Counted from the first letter of the stretch, positions 37,729-46,384 are shown. The stretch: DNA of 64,000 bases from Candidatus Deferrimicrobiaceae bacterium (GCA_036504035.1 DASXVV010000014.1:62001-126000); one strand, 5' to 3'. The notes: generated by a model not told the origin, from the sequence alone. Numbers and translations are program-made.

Positions 37729-40497
37729 ATGCATCGACTTGGCACAGTCCGGCCGACGCTTTCGGTACTCGCGTTTTGCCTCGCCTCGATGGCATTTCCC
37801 GCGTGGGTGATGGGCGCAACGGACAACGCGTCTCCGGTCGTCCGCGCTGTCTCGTTCCAGGTTGCCTCCCCCTACCTCATCTCCTATCAGGAATTGACGG
37901 CGCTGGTGACGGTGCACCCCGGCGACCGGTTCGATCCCCAGGCGATCCGTGAATCCATCAAGGGGCTCTATGCCAAATCGGCGTTCCGGGATATATCCGC
38001 CTGGGAAAGGGTCGAGGGCGGCGCCGTGGAAGTCGTTTTCTTCATGCGCCCGATCGCGACGATCTCCGATATCGAAGTGAAGGGACAGGATCTTGTCAGC
38101 CCGGCCCAGATCCTGACCATGTCGCGTCTCAAGCGGGGCGCCCCCATCGAGACGCGCGACCTGCCTGCCGCCGAGGAATCGATCCGGGAAGGCCTTCGGC
38201 AGAAAGGATTCCCCGATGCCACGGCTTCCATTCGCGCGATCTGCAGCATCGAGAACGGTTCCGGCAAGCTGGTCGTGACGGTGAAGGAAGGGGAGCGGGG
38301 ACGCATCGCGCACCTGGCGGTCGACGGCGCCTCCTTCTTCCCGCCGGAGAAGGTGAGGGACCTCCTGGGCTTCGAGGAGGGAGACCGCTTCGACTTCCGA
38401 AAATGGGACGACGGCGTGAAGCAGCTTCGTCGCGCATTCAAGCGGGAGGGGTTCCTCACGGTCCACGTCTCCGGCGTCTCGATCACGGGAACCGGCACCG
38501 ACGGCCTGTCGCTTTCCGTCACGGTCGAGCCCGGAACGCGTTACGACGTCCGGTTTGACGGCGCATCCGAATACTCCGTCGGTCGGCTTGAAAAGGCATC
38601 GGGCCTGTACGGAGACGACGAGGCGACCGAAGGAGGGCTGATCTACGACGTCCGGGACCGCCTGCTGGCGTTCTATCGAACGCGCGACTACAGCCGCGCG
38701 CGAGTCGACGTGACGGTGGGCGACCGGGTCGACGACCGGGTCCCCCTGCGCATTGCCATCCGGGAGGGCGAAAAAGGTTACCTGAAGGAGATCCGCTTCG
38801 AGGGGAACGCCTCGCTGTCTTCCGCCAAGCTGCGCACCCAGATGACGAGCCGGGAGCGCGGTTTCTTCCACCTGCTGACCGGTTCCGGCGATTTTCAGGA
38901 AGAAGAGTGGGCCGACGACGTGAACGCGATCCTCGGGCTGTACCAGCAGGAGGGATTCGTCCGGGCACGCGTGTCGTCGATCGACACGGACTGGGACGAG
39001 CGTGGACGGATCACCAAGACGATCCACGTGGTCGAGGGCGCAAGGTATCGCCTCCGGGAGATCCGCTTCCACGGGAACGATCATTTCCTCCGTTCCGAAC
39101 TGCTCGCGAAGATGGACAACAAGGAGGGGGCAATCGTCGATTACGTCGCCCTCGAGCGGGAACAGGAGACGATCGCGACGAGATATCGCGATGGGGGCTA
39201 TCTCGACGCCGATGCCGAGGCGACGCTCGACTTCGACCCGGGGACCGACAATACGGTCGTGGCCCGCTTCGAGATCCACGAAGGAACCCGCTACCGGCTC
39301 GGGAAAACGGTCGTCCGCGGCGATATCCTGACCGACGCCATCGTCGTTCTCCGCGAGCTGCCCGTGCGCGAGGGGGCTCCCATCGGCGAGAAAGAGCTGC
39401 TGAAATTCCAGCAGGCCGTCTTCGGCACCGGGCTTTACAAGAGCGTTCGCGTGCAGCGGGTCAAGCAGCCGAACGGGATCCTCGACCTCGTCGTCGAAGT
39501 CGAGGAAGGTTACTTCTTCGAGATCGAATACGGGGTCGGCTACGGGACCGATACCGGAGTCCGCGGCTTCGTCGGGTCAAAGTTGCTGAACCTCGACGGC
39601 AAGGGCAGGAACCTATCCGGGCGGATCCTCGAAAGCCAGCGGGAGCAGAATTACATCTGGGACCTGCGCGAGCCCTGGATCTTCGGCAACCAGTGGAAGT
39701 GGGAAGGGGGGCTGACCGGTTCCTATCTCGCGGCGGAACGGGAAAGCTTCAAGTTCAAGAAGACGGCGCTGCTGACCAGCATCAACCGGACGATCTTCGA
39801 CCGCTCTACGGTGTCGTTCCAGTACGAGCTCTCGCGCGACCGCGTCTACGACGTGGTTCCCGGCGCCGTACTCTCGGTCGAGGACCAGGGGACCGCCAAC
39901 ATCGCCGCTGCCCGCACCGTGCTCGTCTTCGATTTCCGGGACGATCCGTTCAACCCGACCAAGGGATCGTTCAATTCGGGGACGGTCGAGGGCGCCTCGG
40001 TCTACCTGGGGTCGGAAATCGAATACTACAAGCTCGCCGCGCAATCGAGCTGGTATTTCCCCCTTATCCGGGGGAACACGATCGTGGTCTCCGCTCGGGC
40101 CGGAATGATCCGGCCCACCGGGAAAACGAGCGAGGTCCCGATCCAGAAGCGCTTCTTCCTGGGGGGACGAACCACGGTTCGCGGCTTCAAGGAGGAAACG
40201 CTCGGCCCGAAGGCCGCCGACGGGACCTCCACGGGCGGCGACTACATGGTGAACACCAACGCGGAATTGCGGGTTCCGTTGCAGCATGGCTTCCTGCTCG
40301 CGGGCTTCTTCGACACGGGAAGCGTCTGGTTCCCTCACAACCAGGAAAGCGGCTTCGACCTTCGGAAAAGCGCAGGGGCCGGCTTGCGCTACCTGACCCC
40401 CGTCGGTCCACTTTCGCTGGATTTCGGCTGGAAGCTCGACCGGCGGCAAGAAGAATCGCCCTACGAATGGCACTTCACGATCGGCGCGATTTTCTGA
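37729..40497 (+). CDS. Omp85-family outer-membrane assembly protein (TamA/BamA-like)
   Basis: This is a 922-residue protein with a signal peptide, about five or more POTRA repeats up to about residue 590 (for example IAHLAVDGASFFPPEKVRDL and LREIRFHGNDHFLRSELLAK), then a C-terminal 16-strand-type barrel. The barrel carries the Omp85 motif TTVRGFKEETLGP and the end segment GPLSLDFGWKLDR, finishing in a C-terminal Phe. Directly downstream of the TamB-like gene it most likely acts as TamA. BamA itself is usually found with skp, lpxD and fabZ, which are absent here. Confidence 0.92.
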   Translation: MHRLGTVRPTLSVLAFCLASMAFPAWVMGATDNASPVVRAVSFQVASPYLISYQELTALVTVHPGDRFDPQAIRESIKGLYAKSAFRDISAWERVEGGAVEVVFFMRPIATISDIEVKGQDLVSPAQILTMSRLKRGAPIETRDLPAAEESIREGLRQKGFPDATASIRAICSIENGSGKLVVTVKEGERGRIAHLAVDGASFFPPEKVRDLLGFEEGDRFDFRKWDDGVKQLRRAFKREGFLTVHVSGVSITGTGTDGLSLSVTVEPGTRYDVRFDGASEYSVGRLEKASGLYGDDEATEGGLIYDVRDRLLAFYRTRDYSRARVDVTVGDRVDDRVPLRIAIREGEKGYLKEIRFEGNASLSSAKLRTQMTSRERGFFHLLTGSGDFQEEEWADDVNAILGLYQQEGFVRARVSSIDTDWDERGRITKTIHVVEGARYRLREIRFHGNDHFLRSELLAKMDNKEGAIVDYVALEREQETIATRYRDGGYLDADAEATLDFDPGTDNTVVARFEIHEGTRYRLGKTVVRGDILTDAIVVLRELPVREGAPIGEKELLKFQQAVFGTGLYKSVRVQRVKQPNGILDLVVEVEEGYFFEIEYGVGYGTDTGVRGFVGSKLLNLDGKGRNLSGRILESQREQNYIWDLREPWIFGNQWKWEGGLTGSYLAAERESFKFKKTALLTSINRTIFDRSTVSFQYELSRDRVYDVVPGAVLSVEDQGTANIAAARTVLVFDFRDDPFNPTKGSFNSGTVEGASVYLGSEIEYYKLAAQSSWYFPLIRGNTIVVSARAGMIRPTGKTSEVPIQKRFFLGGRTTVRGFKEETLGPKAADGTSTGGDYMVNTNAELRVPLQHGFLLAGFFDTGSVWFPHNQESGFDLRKSAGAGLRYLTPVGPLSLDFGWKLDRRQEESPYEWHFTIGAIF

Positions 40498-40552
40498 TCC
40501 TGCTTTCTGGAACCGCCTTATTCGTGTAAATTCAAAGGCGGGGAGGTGGGCG

Positions 40553-41173
40553 ATGTCGAACGACCTGACAGGCCGGGTCCTGATGAGCGCCGCCCTGGTG
40601 GCCGGGGCGGGCTGCGTTCTCCTTCTTCTTTCTCGCGCGCGTGCCGAGCGACGCTATCGTTTCATGAAAACCCTGGCAGAAAAAGATTCCCTGACGCTCC
40701 TCTACAATCACGGCGCCTTCCACGAACGACTCGTCGTCGAGATCGAGCGCGCCGCCCGGTACGAACGCGACCTGTCCGCCATCATGATCGATCTCGACGG
40801 GTTCAAGTCCATCAATGACACGTTCGGGCACCTGGTCGGCGACGAGGTCTTGCTGCTGACCGCATCCATCCTCGGCACCTACCTGCGCAAAAGCGACATC
40901 GCCGCGCGATACGGGGGCGACGAATTCGCCGTGATCCTGCCCGAAACCGATCTCGAGGCCGCGGGCGCCATTGCCGGTCGAATCTCCAGCGGGATCACCG
41001 AGGCATCGGTCAAGTCGAGAACGGGCGAGGTCGTGCGATTCACCGCCAGCATCGGCTACGCCGTCTGCCGCCCCGAATCCAGCCGGCGCGGGGATATCCT
41101 CGGGGAGGCCGATCGCCTGATGTTCGAATCCAAGCGTCACGAGAAGGGCGGCGTCCGGGGAATGCAGATCTAG
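40553..41173 (+). CDS. Diguanylate cyclase (GGDEF) with one membrane anchor
   Basis: This 206-residue protein has one N-terminal membrane segment (about 9-26) followed at once by a GGDEF domain that makes cyclic di-GMP from two GTP. Motifs: DSLTLLYNHGAF, IDLDGFKSINDTFGH, the active site RYGGDEF and an inhibitory RxxD site (RKSD) five residues before it. No sensor domain is visible. An AGGTGGGCG site precedes ATG 40553. First of three coupled signalling genes. Confidence 0.93.
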   Translation: MSNDLTGRVLMSAALVAGAGCVLLLLSRARAERRYRFMKTLAEKDSLTLLYNHGAFHERLVVEIERAARYERDLSAIMIDLDGFKSINDTFGHLVGDEVLLLTASILGTYLRKSDIAARYGGDEFAVILPETDLEAAGAIAGRISSGITEASVKSRTGEVVRFTASIGYAVCRPESSRRGDILGEADRLMFESKRHEKGGVRGMQI

Positions 41174-41174
41174 G

Positions 41175-42443
41175 ATGAAAGCGCTGCTGCGGCGAATGCA
41201 ACTCGCTTCCGGCGAGATTCCGACTACCGAGGAACTCGACCTGATCAACGAGTCGCGGGAGCGCGTCGAACTCGTCATCCGGGCTCGTTGGGCGCTCCTC
41301 GCGATCATGGCCCTGTTCGGGGGGATCGCCTTCGTTTTTTTCCAGTTCGCAAGCGCGCGAGAAGAGGAGGTCCCGCTAGCCCAGAAAGTCGTCCCCGTCG
41401 TCGCGCTCCTCTTCGTCCTGGGCTACAACGCCCTGTTCTCCTGGCTGTCCAATCGGCTGGTCGGCATTCGCGGCCTCAACATGCTCCAGCTGCTGTTCGA
41501 TCTCGTGTTCGTGACGGTGCTGGTCCATTTCAGCGGCGGGGTCCTCTCCTGGTTCTGGGCCATGTACCTGGTCTTGACGCTGGAGGCCGCCCTCATCATG
41601 GAGAAAAGGGGCGACTGCCACATCATCGCCGCCACCGCTTCGCTGGCTTTCGGCGGGCTTCTGATCGCGGAATTCTCCGGCCTCCTCCGGCCGGTGCCCA
41701 TGCCCTTCTACGCCGACACGACGCTGCAGCACAACTTCTCCTACGAGATGATCAAATGGGCCTGGATGTCGATCGCCTGCTTCTGCGTCGCCCACATCGG
41801 CTCCTACATGATGGACACCATTCGGACGCGGGAGGCGCAGCTCCACGTGCTGGTCAACCGGGATCCGCTCACGTCCCTCTACAACCGTCGTCATTTTTTC
41901 CTGCGGCTCAATTCCGAGATCCAGCGCGCGCGTCGATATGGCCGCACGCTTTCGTTGCTCATCATCGACGTCGACCACTTCAAGCGCTACAACGACGCCT
42001 TCGGGCACCCTGCCGGCGATCAGCTCCTGAAGGATCTCTCCGCGCTGTTGATGACGGGCATCCGGCGCAGCGACCTGAAGCCGTCCTACGAAGTCGACAT
42101 CGGGTGTCGCTACGGGGGGGAGGAGTTTGCCATCATCCTGCCCGAGGCGGCCTCGGTGCAGGGGGAAGTCGCGGCCGAGCGGCTCCGGGCAAGCGTCGAG
42201 ACGCGCGGGGCGATCGTCGTCGCCGAAAGAATCAGGCAACTGATCGAAAAGGCGAAGTGGGACGGGAGGACGGTGACCGTCAGCATCGGCGTCGCCAGCT
42301 TCCCCGAGCACGGGGCGGAGATCGAGCCGTTGCTCAAGGCGGCCGACGATGCGCTTTATGCCGCCAAGGCGCAGGGGCGCAACAGGGTGATGGTCGCGGA
42401 CTCCGGGAACCCGGGGCAGAGGGAGGAGCAGGGGCGTGGATAG
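41175..42443 (+). CDS. Multi-pass membrane diguanylate cyclase (GGEEF)
   Basis: This 422-residue protein has about six membrane helices (38-215, opening WALLAIMALFGGIAFVFFQF) and a C-terminal GGDEF domain (DPLTSLYNRRHFF, IDVDHFKRYNDAFGHPAGD, RYGGEEF). Two insertions are visible in the catalytic domain: about eight residues between RRSD and the active site, which moves the would-be RxxD inhibitory site away, and about twenty after EAASVQ. It probably makes cyclic di-GMP in response to a membrane signal, possibly without product inhibition. It starts one base after the preceding stop and overlaps the kinase gene by eight bases. Confidence 0.92.
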   Translation: MKALLRRMQLASGEIPTTEELDLINESRERVELVIRARWALLAIMALFGGIAFVFFQFASAREEEVPLAQKVVPVVALLFVLGYNALFSWLSNRLVGIRGLNMLQLLFDLVFVTVLVHFSGGVLSWFWAMYLVLTLEAALIMEKRGDCHIIAATASLAFGGLLIAEFSGLLRPVPMPFYADTTLQHNFSYEMIKWAWMSIACFCVAHIGSYMMDTIRTREAQLHVLVNRDPLTSLYNRRHFFLRLNSEIQRARRYGRTLSLLIIDVDHFKRYNDAFGHPAGDQLLKDLSALLMTGIRRSDLKPSYEVDIGCRYGGEEFAIILPEAASVQGEVAAERLRASVETRGAIVVAERIRQLIEKAKWDGRTVTVSIGVASFPEHGAEIEPLLKAADDALYAAKAQGRNRVMVADSGNPGQREEQGRG

Positions 42444-43125
42444 GATATCCATCGAGCGGTTTCGTCTGGCGCTGTTCGGGCGCATGATCATGGGCGTCGC
42501 CCACGAGGTCGATAATCACCTCAGCGTGGTGCTCGGATTTGCCGAGCTGCTCCAGTTCGCGGGGGGCAACGAAAAGAAGGTCCAGGACAGCGCGGGCAAG
42601 ATCATGGCCGCGGGCGACCGGATCAACCGGATCGTGAAGCAGTTTTCCCACTACGTCCGGCCCCACGAGCCTTCCGTCGAACCGTTCTCCCCGTCAGAGA
42701 TGCTGCCGGAGGTCTACGTGTTCACGAAATACGACCTGGGGCGCGGCAACGTGACGGTGGCGTTTCCCGAAACCGTGCCTCCCGGCCTGATCAACGGGGA
42801 CCGGCGCGACCTGGGGCTCGCGCTGACTTGCCTCCTGCTCAACGGATCCGAGGCGATGGCCGACCGGGGGGGAACGCTGACGCTCGACGTCGTGAAGGAT
42901 GGGGCGTCCTGGCGCTTCCGGGTGGCGGACCAGGGGCCCGGGCTGGGCGTCGAGGCGGGGGAGCGGGCCTTCGAGGAGGGATTCACGACCCGGGAGGGTG
43001 CGGCGCACGCGGGCCTGGGACTTCCGGTGGCCCGTTTCCTGGCCGAGGCCGCGGGGGGAGAGGTGTCGGTCGAAAACGCCCCCGGGGGGGGCTGCGTCGC
43101 GGAGCTGCGCGTCCCGGTCCGGTGA
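42436..43125 (+). CDS. Soluble histidine-kinase-like ATPase
   Basis: This 229-residue protein holds only transmitter parts: a dimerisation helix with MGVAHEVDNHLSVVLGFAE (phospho-acceptor His about 18) and a HATPase domain with N-box LLLNGSEAMADRGG, G1 VADQGPGLG and G2 AHAGLGLPVARFLAE. No sensor or membrane segment is present. Starting at GTG 42436 inside the cyclase gene, it probably shares that protein's input or receives signals by partner binding. No response regulator adjoins it. Confidence 0.88.
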   Translation: MDRISIERFRLALFGRMIMGVAHEVDNHLSVVLGFAELLQFAGGNEKKVQDSAGKIMAAGDRINRIVKQFSHYVRPHEPSVEPFSPSEMLPEVYVFTKYDLGRGNVTVAFPETVPPGLINGDRRDLGLALTCLLLNGSEAMADRGGTLTLDVVKDGASWRFRVADQGPGLGVEAGERAFEEGFTTREGAAHAGLGLPVARFLAEAAGGEVSVENAPGGGCVAELRVPVR

Positions 43126-43137
43126 CGCGAACGTTCT

Positions 43138-43737
43138 TCAGGCGCCGGCGGGAAGCGGCGACAACCGGGTGAATTCCCGTGCCGGCGATTGATCCGTATC
43201 TTTTCGTCCGCTGAGGTAGATCTCGATCTCGGCGGGACCAGGCGAAGGCGGACTGCCCCCTGACGACACCGTTACCTGGTCGGTGATGTCGGTTGCCAGC
43301 GCATCGAGCTCTTGGGAAGGTTCTCCGGCGGGGTTGCCGGCGGGAAGCCCGTTCCGGGCATAGACGGCCTGCCCCGCCAAATCGGCCTGCCGGGCACCGG
43401 AAAACGTCACCCGGTCTGCGACCGCGTCGGCCATTTCGGACAGCGTCTGCGCAACGGGGGTTCGGGTCGTCGGCGTTGCCAACGGCTGCTTTCGCCGGAT
43501 GGCGCGCTCGGGAGTCGGCGGCCGGCGAACTCGCGTCGACAGCGTGACACGGTCCTGGATCGACTCGGAGATCGATGTGGCATCGACTCCCGATTGGACA
43601 GAAGGCGGAGTCTGGGAGGATGAAATGCCGATCGCACGCGGGTCGGCATAGGGAAGGACGCTTCCGGGACCGGGAAATGGAATGCGCGCATGAACCGTGG
43701 GGTATGCGCCGGTGATGGCAAGAGACATGGACGACAT
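43138..43737 (-). CDS. Orphan protein with three VT[LFV]S repeats
   Basis: I do not recognise this 199-residue protein. It has no signal peptide or membrane helix and is rich in Pro, Ser, Thr and Arg. A short motif occurs three times: ISESIQDRVTLS, MADAVADRVTFS and ATDITDQVTVS. Such D-x-V-T-hydrophobic-S tails are seen in some flagellar/FlgM-like and small motility proteins. The start at 43737 is chosen for its GGGAG site; an ATG at 43776 lacks one. It faces the signalling operon tail to tail with a 12-base gap. Confidence 0.55.
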   Translation of the reverse strand: MSSMSLAITGAYPTVHARIPFPGPGSVLPYADPRAIGISSSQTPPSVQSGVDATSISESIQDRVTLSTRVRRPPTPERAIRRKQPLATPTTRTPVAQTLSEMADAVADRVTFSGARQADLAGQAVYARNGLPAGNPAGEPSQELDALATDITDQVTVSSGGSPPSPGPAEIEIYLSGRKDTDQSPAREFTRLSPLPAGA

Positions 43738-43818
43738 GCCGACTCCCGCTGGCGGTTGGAAACGGTCGAGCAACATAGAATCCCGGAATTATGATTCTAC
43801 CACAAAGGAGAAATGTTC

Positions 43819-44109
43819 ATGATCGTCCATATCGTTCTCTTCAAGCTCAAGGATGGGTCGCCGGAAAGCGTTGATTCGGCGCGCGGGGTGCTCGAGGGGC
43901 TTCGGGGCAAGATCCCGGTCCTGCGGTCGCTCGAGGTCGGTGTCGACATCCTGCGCACCGAGCGCTCATACGATCTCGCCCTGACCGCCGTCTTCGACTC
44001 GCTCGACGATCTGCAGGCGTATCAGGTCCACCCCGCGCACCAGGAGGTGATCGCGTACATGGGGCGGGTGCGGGAATCCGCGGTGGCCGTCGATTATCGG
44101 CGTCCCTAG
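43819..44109 (+). CDS. Dabb (stress-responsive A/B barrel) domain protein
   Basis: This 96-residue dimeric ferredoxin-like protein has the family opening IVHIVLFKLKDG, the middle YDLALTAVFDSLDDLQAYQV and HPAHQEVIAYM. The biochemical role of Dabb proteins in bacteria is mostly unknown. The AAAGGAG site is eight bases before ATG 43819 but only two before ATG 43813, so 43819 is preferred. Its stop overlaps the stop of ilvN in the sequence CTAG. Confidence 0.85.
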   Translation: MIVHIVLFKLKDGSPESVDSARGVLEGLRGKIPVLRSLEVGVDILRTERSYDLALTAVFDSLDDLQAYQVHPAHQEVIAYMGRVRESAVAVDYRRP

Positions 44110-44378
44110 AAGAATTCCTGAAGACGGGTGAACGCCTCATGGCCGGCGTCGTGGCGCCGGACCTCCTCGACGTCCACGAGTTTCCGGACCTGGCGCACCA
44201 CCTGCTCCAGGCGGTCGTCTTCATTGACGAGCAGCCAGATCCGGCTCTTCCCGTCGTCGTGTCGCAAGGGCATGCAAAGGATCCCCTCGACGTTGTAGGC
44301 GCGCCGCGAGAAGAGGCCGCAGACGTGGGATATGACGCCCGGATGGTTGGAGACGGTCAGTTCGAGGACGGCGTTCAT
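44106..44378 (-). CDS. ilvN: Acetolactate synthase regulatory subunit
   Basis: This 90-residue protein is a single ACT domain (LELTVSNHPGVISHVCGLFS, RRAYNVEGILCMPL, IWLLVNEDDRLEQVVRQVRK). It matches E. coli IlvN in length and sequence rather than the longer IlvH type, and mediates valine feedback on the catalytic subunit. Its ATG overlaps the ilvB stop. Confidence 0.94.
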   Translation of the reverse strand: MNAVLELTVSNHPGVISHVCGLFSRRAYNVEGILCMPLRHDDGKSRIWLLVNEDDRLEQVVRQVRKLVDVEEVRRHDAGHEAFTRLQEFF

Positions 44379-46048
44379 TGCGGCTCCCCTCCGATCATTG
44401 TCGTGTTGGCGGCGCCCGGCGGCACCATCGGGTAGACGTTGTCCGACGCGTCGACGGGGACCCGGACCAGGCAGGGACCGGTTCGTTCAAGGAGGCCGGC
44501 CAGCGCATCACGGGGGTTCCCCGCGGTCGAAAGGTCGATTGCCGGGATCCCGAACCCCTCCGCGATCTTGACGAAGTCGGGTTTTGCCTTGAAGTCCGAC
44601 GCGAAATACCGACCTCCGTAGAACAGCTCCTGCTGCTGGTGGACAAGCCCCAGCGCCCCGTTGTCGGCCAGCAGCACCTTCACGTTCAGCCCCTCTTCGG
44701 CAGCCGTCGCAAGTTCCTGGATGTTCATCAGGAGGCTGCCGTCCCCGGTGAAGCAGGCCACGGTGCGGTCCGGCGCGGCCAGCGCGGCGCCGATGGCCGC
44801 GGGAAGGCCGAACCCCATGGTCCCGAGCCCCCCCGAAGTGAGCCACTGGCGCGCTTTCGAAAAAGGCCACGCCTGGGCGGTCCGCATCTGGTGCTGGCCG
44901 ACGTCCGTCGCCACGATCGCGTCGTCTCCCAGGATGCGGGCGGTTTCCGAGATCAGGCCATAAGCCGTCAGGGGATCCCCTTGCCCGGGCAGCCTGATCG
45001 GGTGCGAAGACCGCAGCTCCCGCACGCGTTCGAGCCACGCTCCCCGGGCAGGGGACGCCGCTATCGGCAGCCACGCCTCCAGCACTTCCCGCGCGTCGCC
45101 GACGATCCCGATGTGCGCCGCCCGGATCTTGTCCAGCTCGCTTTCGTCGATGTCCACATGGATTATTCGCGCACCGGGGCAAAATTCATTGACCCTCCCG
45201 GTGGCCCGGTCGTCGAAGCGGGCGCCGACCGCGATCAACAGGTCGCATTCCTGGAGCAGCATGTTGGTGAAGCGCGCGGCGTGCATGCCCAGCATGCCGA
45301 TCGACAGCAGGTGATCGGCGGGGATCGCCCCCAGCCCCAAAAGCGACGTGGTGACCGGGATGGCGCACGATTCCGCGAGGCGCTTCGCGGCCGGGGCCGC
45401 GCCGGACTGGATCACGCCGCCGCCGAGATAGAGAACGGGGCGTTCCGACCCGGCGATCCAATCGGCGGCCCGGACGGCGGCGGCCCGATCGAAGGGAGGC
45501 GGCCCTTCGGGCGCGCCGGGCTCCGGCCAGCTCAGGAATTCGACCGTCCCGGCCTGGACATCCTTCGGCACATCGATGACGACCGGTCCGAGGCGGCCCG
45601 AGGACGCGATCCGGAAGGCGGCGGGGATCACGTCGAACAGCTCCGCGACCGACCGGACCAGGAAGTTGTGCTTCGTGATGGGGACGGTCAACCCGTAGGT
45701 GTCGATCTCCTGGAAGGCGTCGGTGCCGATCAACCCGGTCGGCACCTGCCCCGTGATGCAGATGACGGGGACAGAATCGAGCTTCGCATCTGCGATCGCG
45801 GTCAGCGCATTGACCGCTCCGGGTCCCGATGTGGCGAAGAAGACCGCGGGGCTTCCGGTAACGCGCGCCATGCCCTGCGCCATGAACCCGGCGCCCTGCT
45901 CGTGGCGTGCCAGGATGTGGCGGATCCGCCGGCTTCGGGACAGGGCGTCGTAGAGCGGGAGGTTCGCGCCGCCGGGGATGCCGGCTACCGTCCGGATCCC
46001 CTGGCGTTCCAGCAATTGGACGATGATCTGTGCGCCGTTCAGTCGCAT
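44375..46048 (-). CDS. ilvB: Acetolactate synthase catalytic subunit
   Basis: This enzyme makes acetolactate or acetohydroxybutyrate for branched-chain amino acids, using thiamine diphosphate and FAD. The 557 residues include TVAGIPGGANLPLYDALS, the catalytic Glu50 in ILARHEQGAGF, ITGQVPTGLIGTDAFQE and the thiamine motif GDGSLLMN to LADNGALGLV. Start 46048 has a GGAGGAGAAGG site; the ATG at 46087 is upstream of it. Pairing with a short ilvN marks the IlvBN isozyme. An upstream Val-rich leader peptide and terminator indicate control by attenuation. Confidence 0.95.
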   Translation of the reverse strand: MRLNGAQIIVQLLERQGIRTVAGIPGGANLPLYDALSRSRRIRHILARHEQGAGFMAQGMARVTGSPAVFFATSGPGAVNALTAIADAKLDSVPVICITGQVPTGLIGTDAFQEIDTYGLTVPITKHNFLVRSVAELFDVIPAAFRIASSGRLGPVVIDVPKDVQAGTVEFLSWPEPGAPEGPPPFDRAAAVRAADWIAGSERPVLYLGGGVIQSGAAPAAKRLAESCAIPVTTSLLGLGAIPADHLLSIGMLGMHAARFTNMLLQECDLLIAVGARFDDRATGRVNEFCPGARIIHVDIDESELDKIRAAHIGIVGDAREVLEAWLPIAASPARGAWLERVRELRSSHPIRLPGQGDPLTAYGLISETARILGDDAIVATDVGQHQMRTAQAWPFSKARQWLTSGGLGTMGFGLPAAIGAALAAPDRTVACFTGDGSLLMNIQELATAAEEGLNVKVLLADNGALGLVHQQQELFYGGRYFASDFKAKPDFVKIAEGFGIPAIDLSTAGNPRDALAGLLERTGPCLVRVPVDASDNVYPMVPPGAANTTMIGGEPQ

Positions 46049-46110
46049 TTCCTTCTCCTCCCTGATGGAGCGATGTGCCCGGGGCATTGGTCGAGGCCGC
46101 TTAGGGGGAG

Positions 46111-46151
46111 AAAAAAGAAAACCCCCCGACGGCGCCTCGCGCCGCGGGGGG
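46111..46151 (-). terminator. ilvBN attenuator terminator
   Basis: On the minus strand a GC stem of CCCCCCG plus CGGCGC pairs across a GAG loop with GCGCCG and CGGGGGG (one bulged T), followed by TTTTCTTTTTT. It lies 33 bases after the leader-peptide stop and 63 bases before the ilvB ATG. Seven bases of its 5' arm (46138-46144) are complementary to the last codons of the leader (46188-46194), giving an alternative antiterminator pairing. Confidence 0.88.
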
Positions 46152-46184
46152 TGTTGATGACTCCGGATTCGACCGGATACCCGC

Positions 46185-46286
46185 TTACGGCGCGCACGCC
46201 TCGGCTACGCATACGGATACGGATACGGATAGGACAACGGTGGAGCCGCTGGCCGGGGAAAAACCGTCGTTTGCGTAGTGCGCCAT
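46185..46286 (-). CDS. ivbL: ilvBN leader peptide
   Basis: This is a 33-residue reading frame (ATG 46286, TAA 46185) between the predicted promoter and the attenuator. Residues 17-27 read VVLSVSVSVCV: six Val and one Leu in eleven codons, four of the Val codons being GTA, which is unusual in this G+C-rich sequence. It ends EACAP, like the NAP end of the E. coli ilvB leader. Ribosome stalling at scarce Val-tRNA would uncover the antiterminator and allow ilvBN transcription. A GGAG lies 13 bases before the ATG, rather far. The gene symbol is by analogy. Confidence 0.8.
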   Translation of the reverse strand: MAHYANDGFSPASGSTVVLSVSVSVCVAEACAP

Positions 46287-46330
46287 TGCGGGATCGGTTC
46301 TCCGTGCTTGTTTTACTGACTGGTAGTAAA

Positions 46331-46359
46331 ATGATGACAGATAAAACAAAGTGGGTCAA
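46331..46359 (-). promoter_or_regulatory. Promoter of ilvBN
   Basis: On the minus strand TTGACC (46359-46354) and CATCAT (46336-46331) are separated by 17 bases. Transcription would start near 46324, 38 bases before the leader-peptide ATG. Confidence 0.6.
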
Positions 46360-46384
46360 TCGGATTTTGGGGGGGAGGCTCGCC

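Noticed and set aside
36004-39279. Minus-strand open frame of 1091 codons
   Set aside because: It lies antisense to the TamB-like and Omp85 genes, has shadow composition (His, Arg, Asp, Gly rich) and no family features.
40511-40540. Inverted repeat CCGCCTT/AAGGCGG before the first diguanylate cyclase
   Set aside because: Seven base pairs with a 14-base loop and no T run; an operator is conceivable but unsupported.
44378-46384. Long N-terminal extension of the dehydrogenase frame
   Set aside because: It runs antisense through ilvBN. The ribosome site at 46373-46380 and the family N-terminus place the start at 46385.
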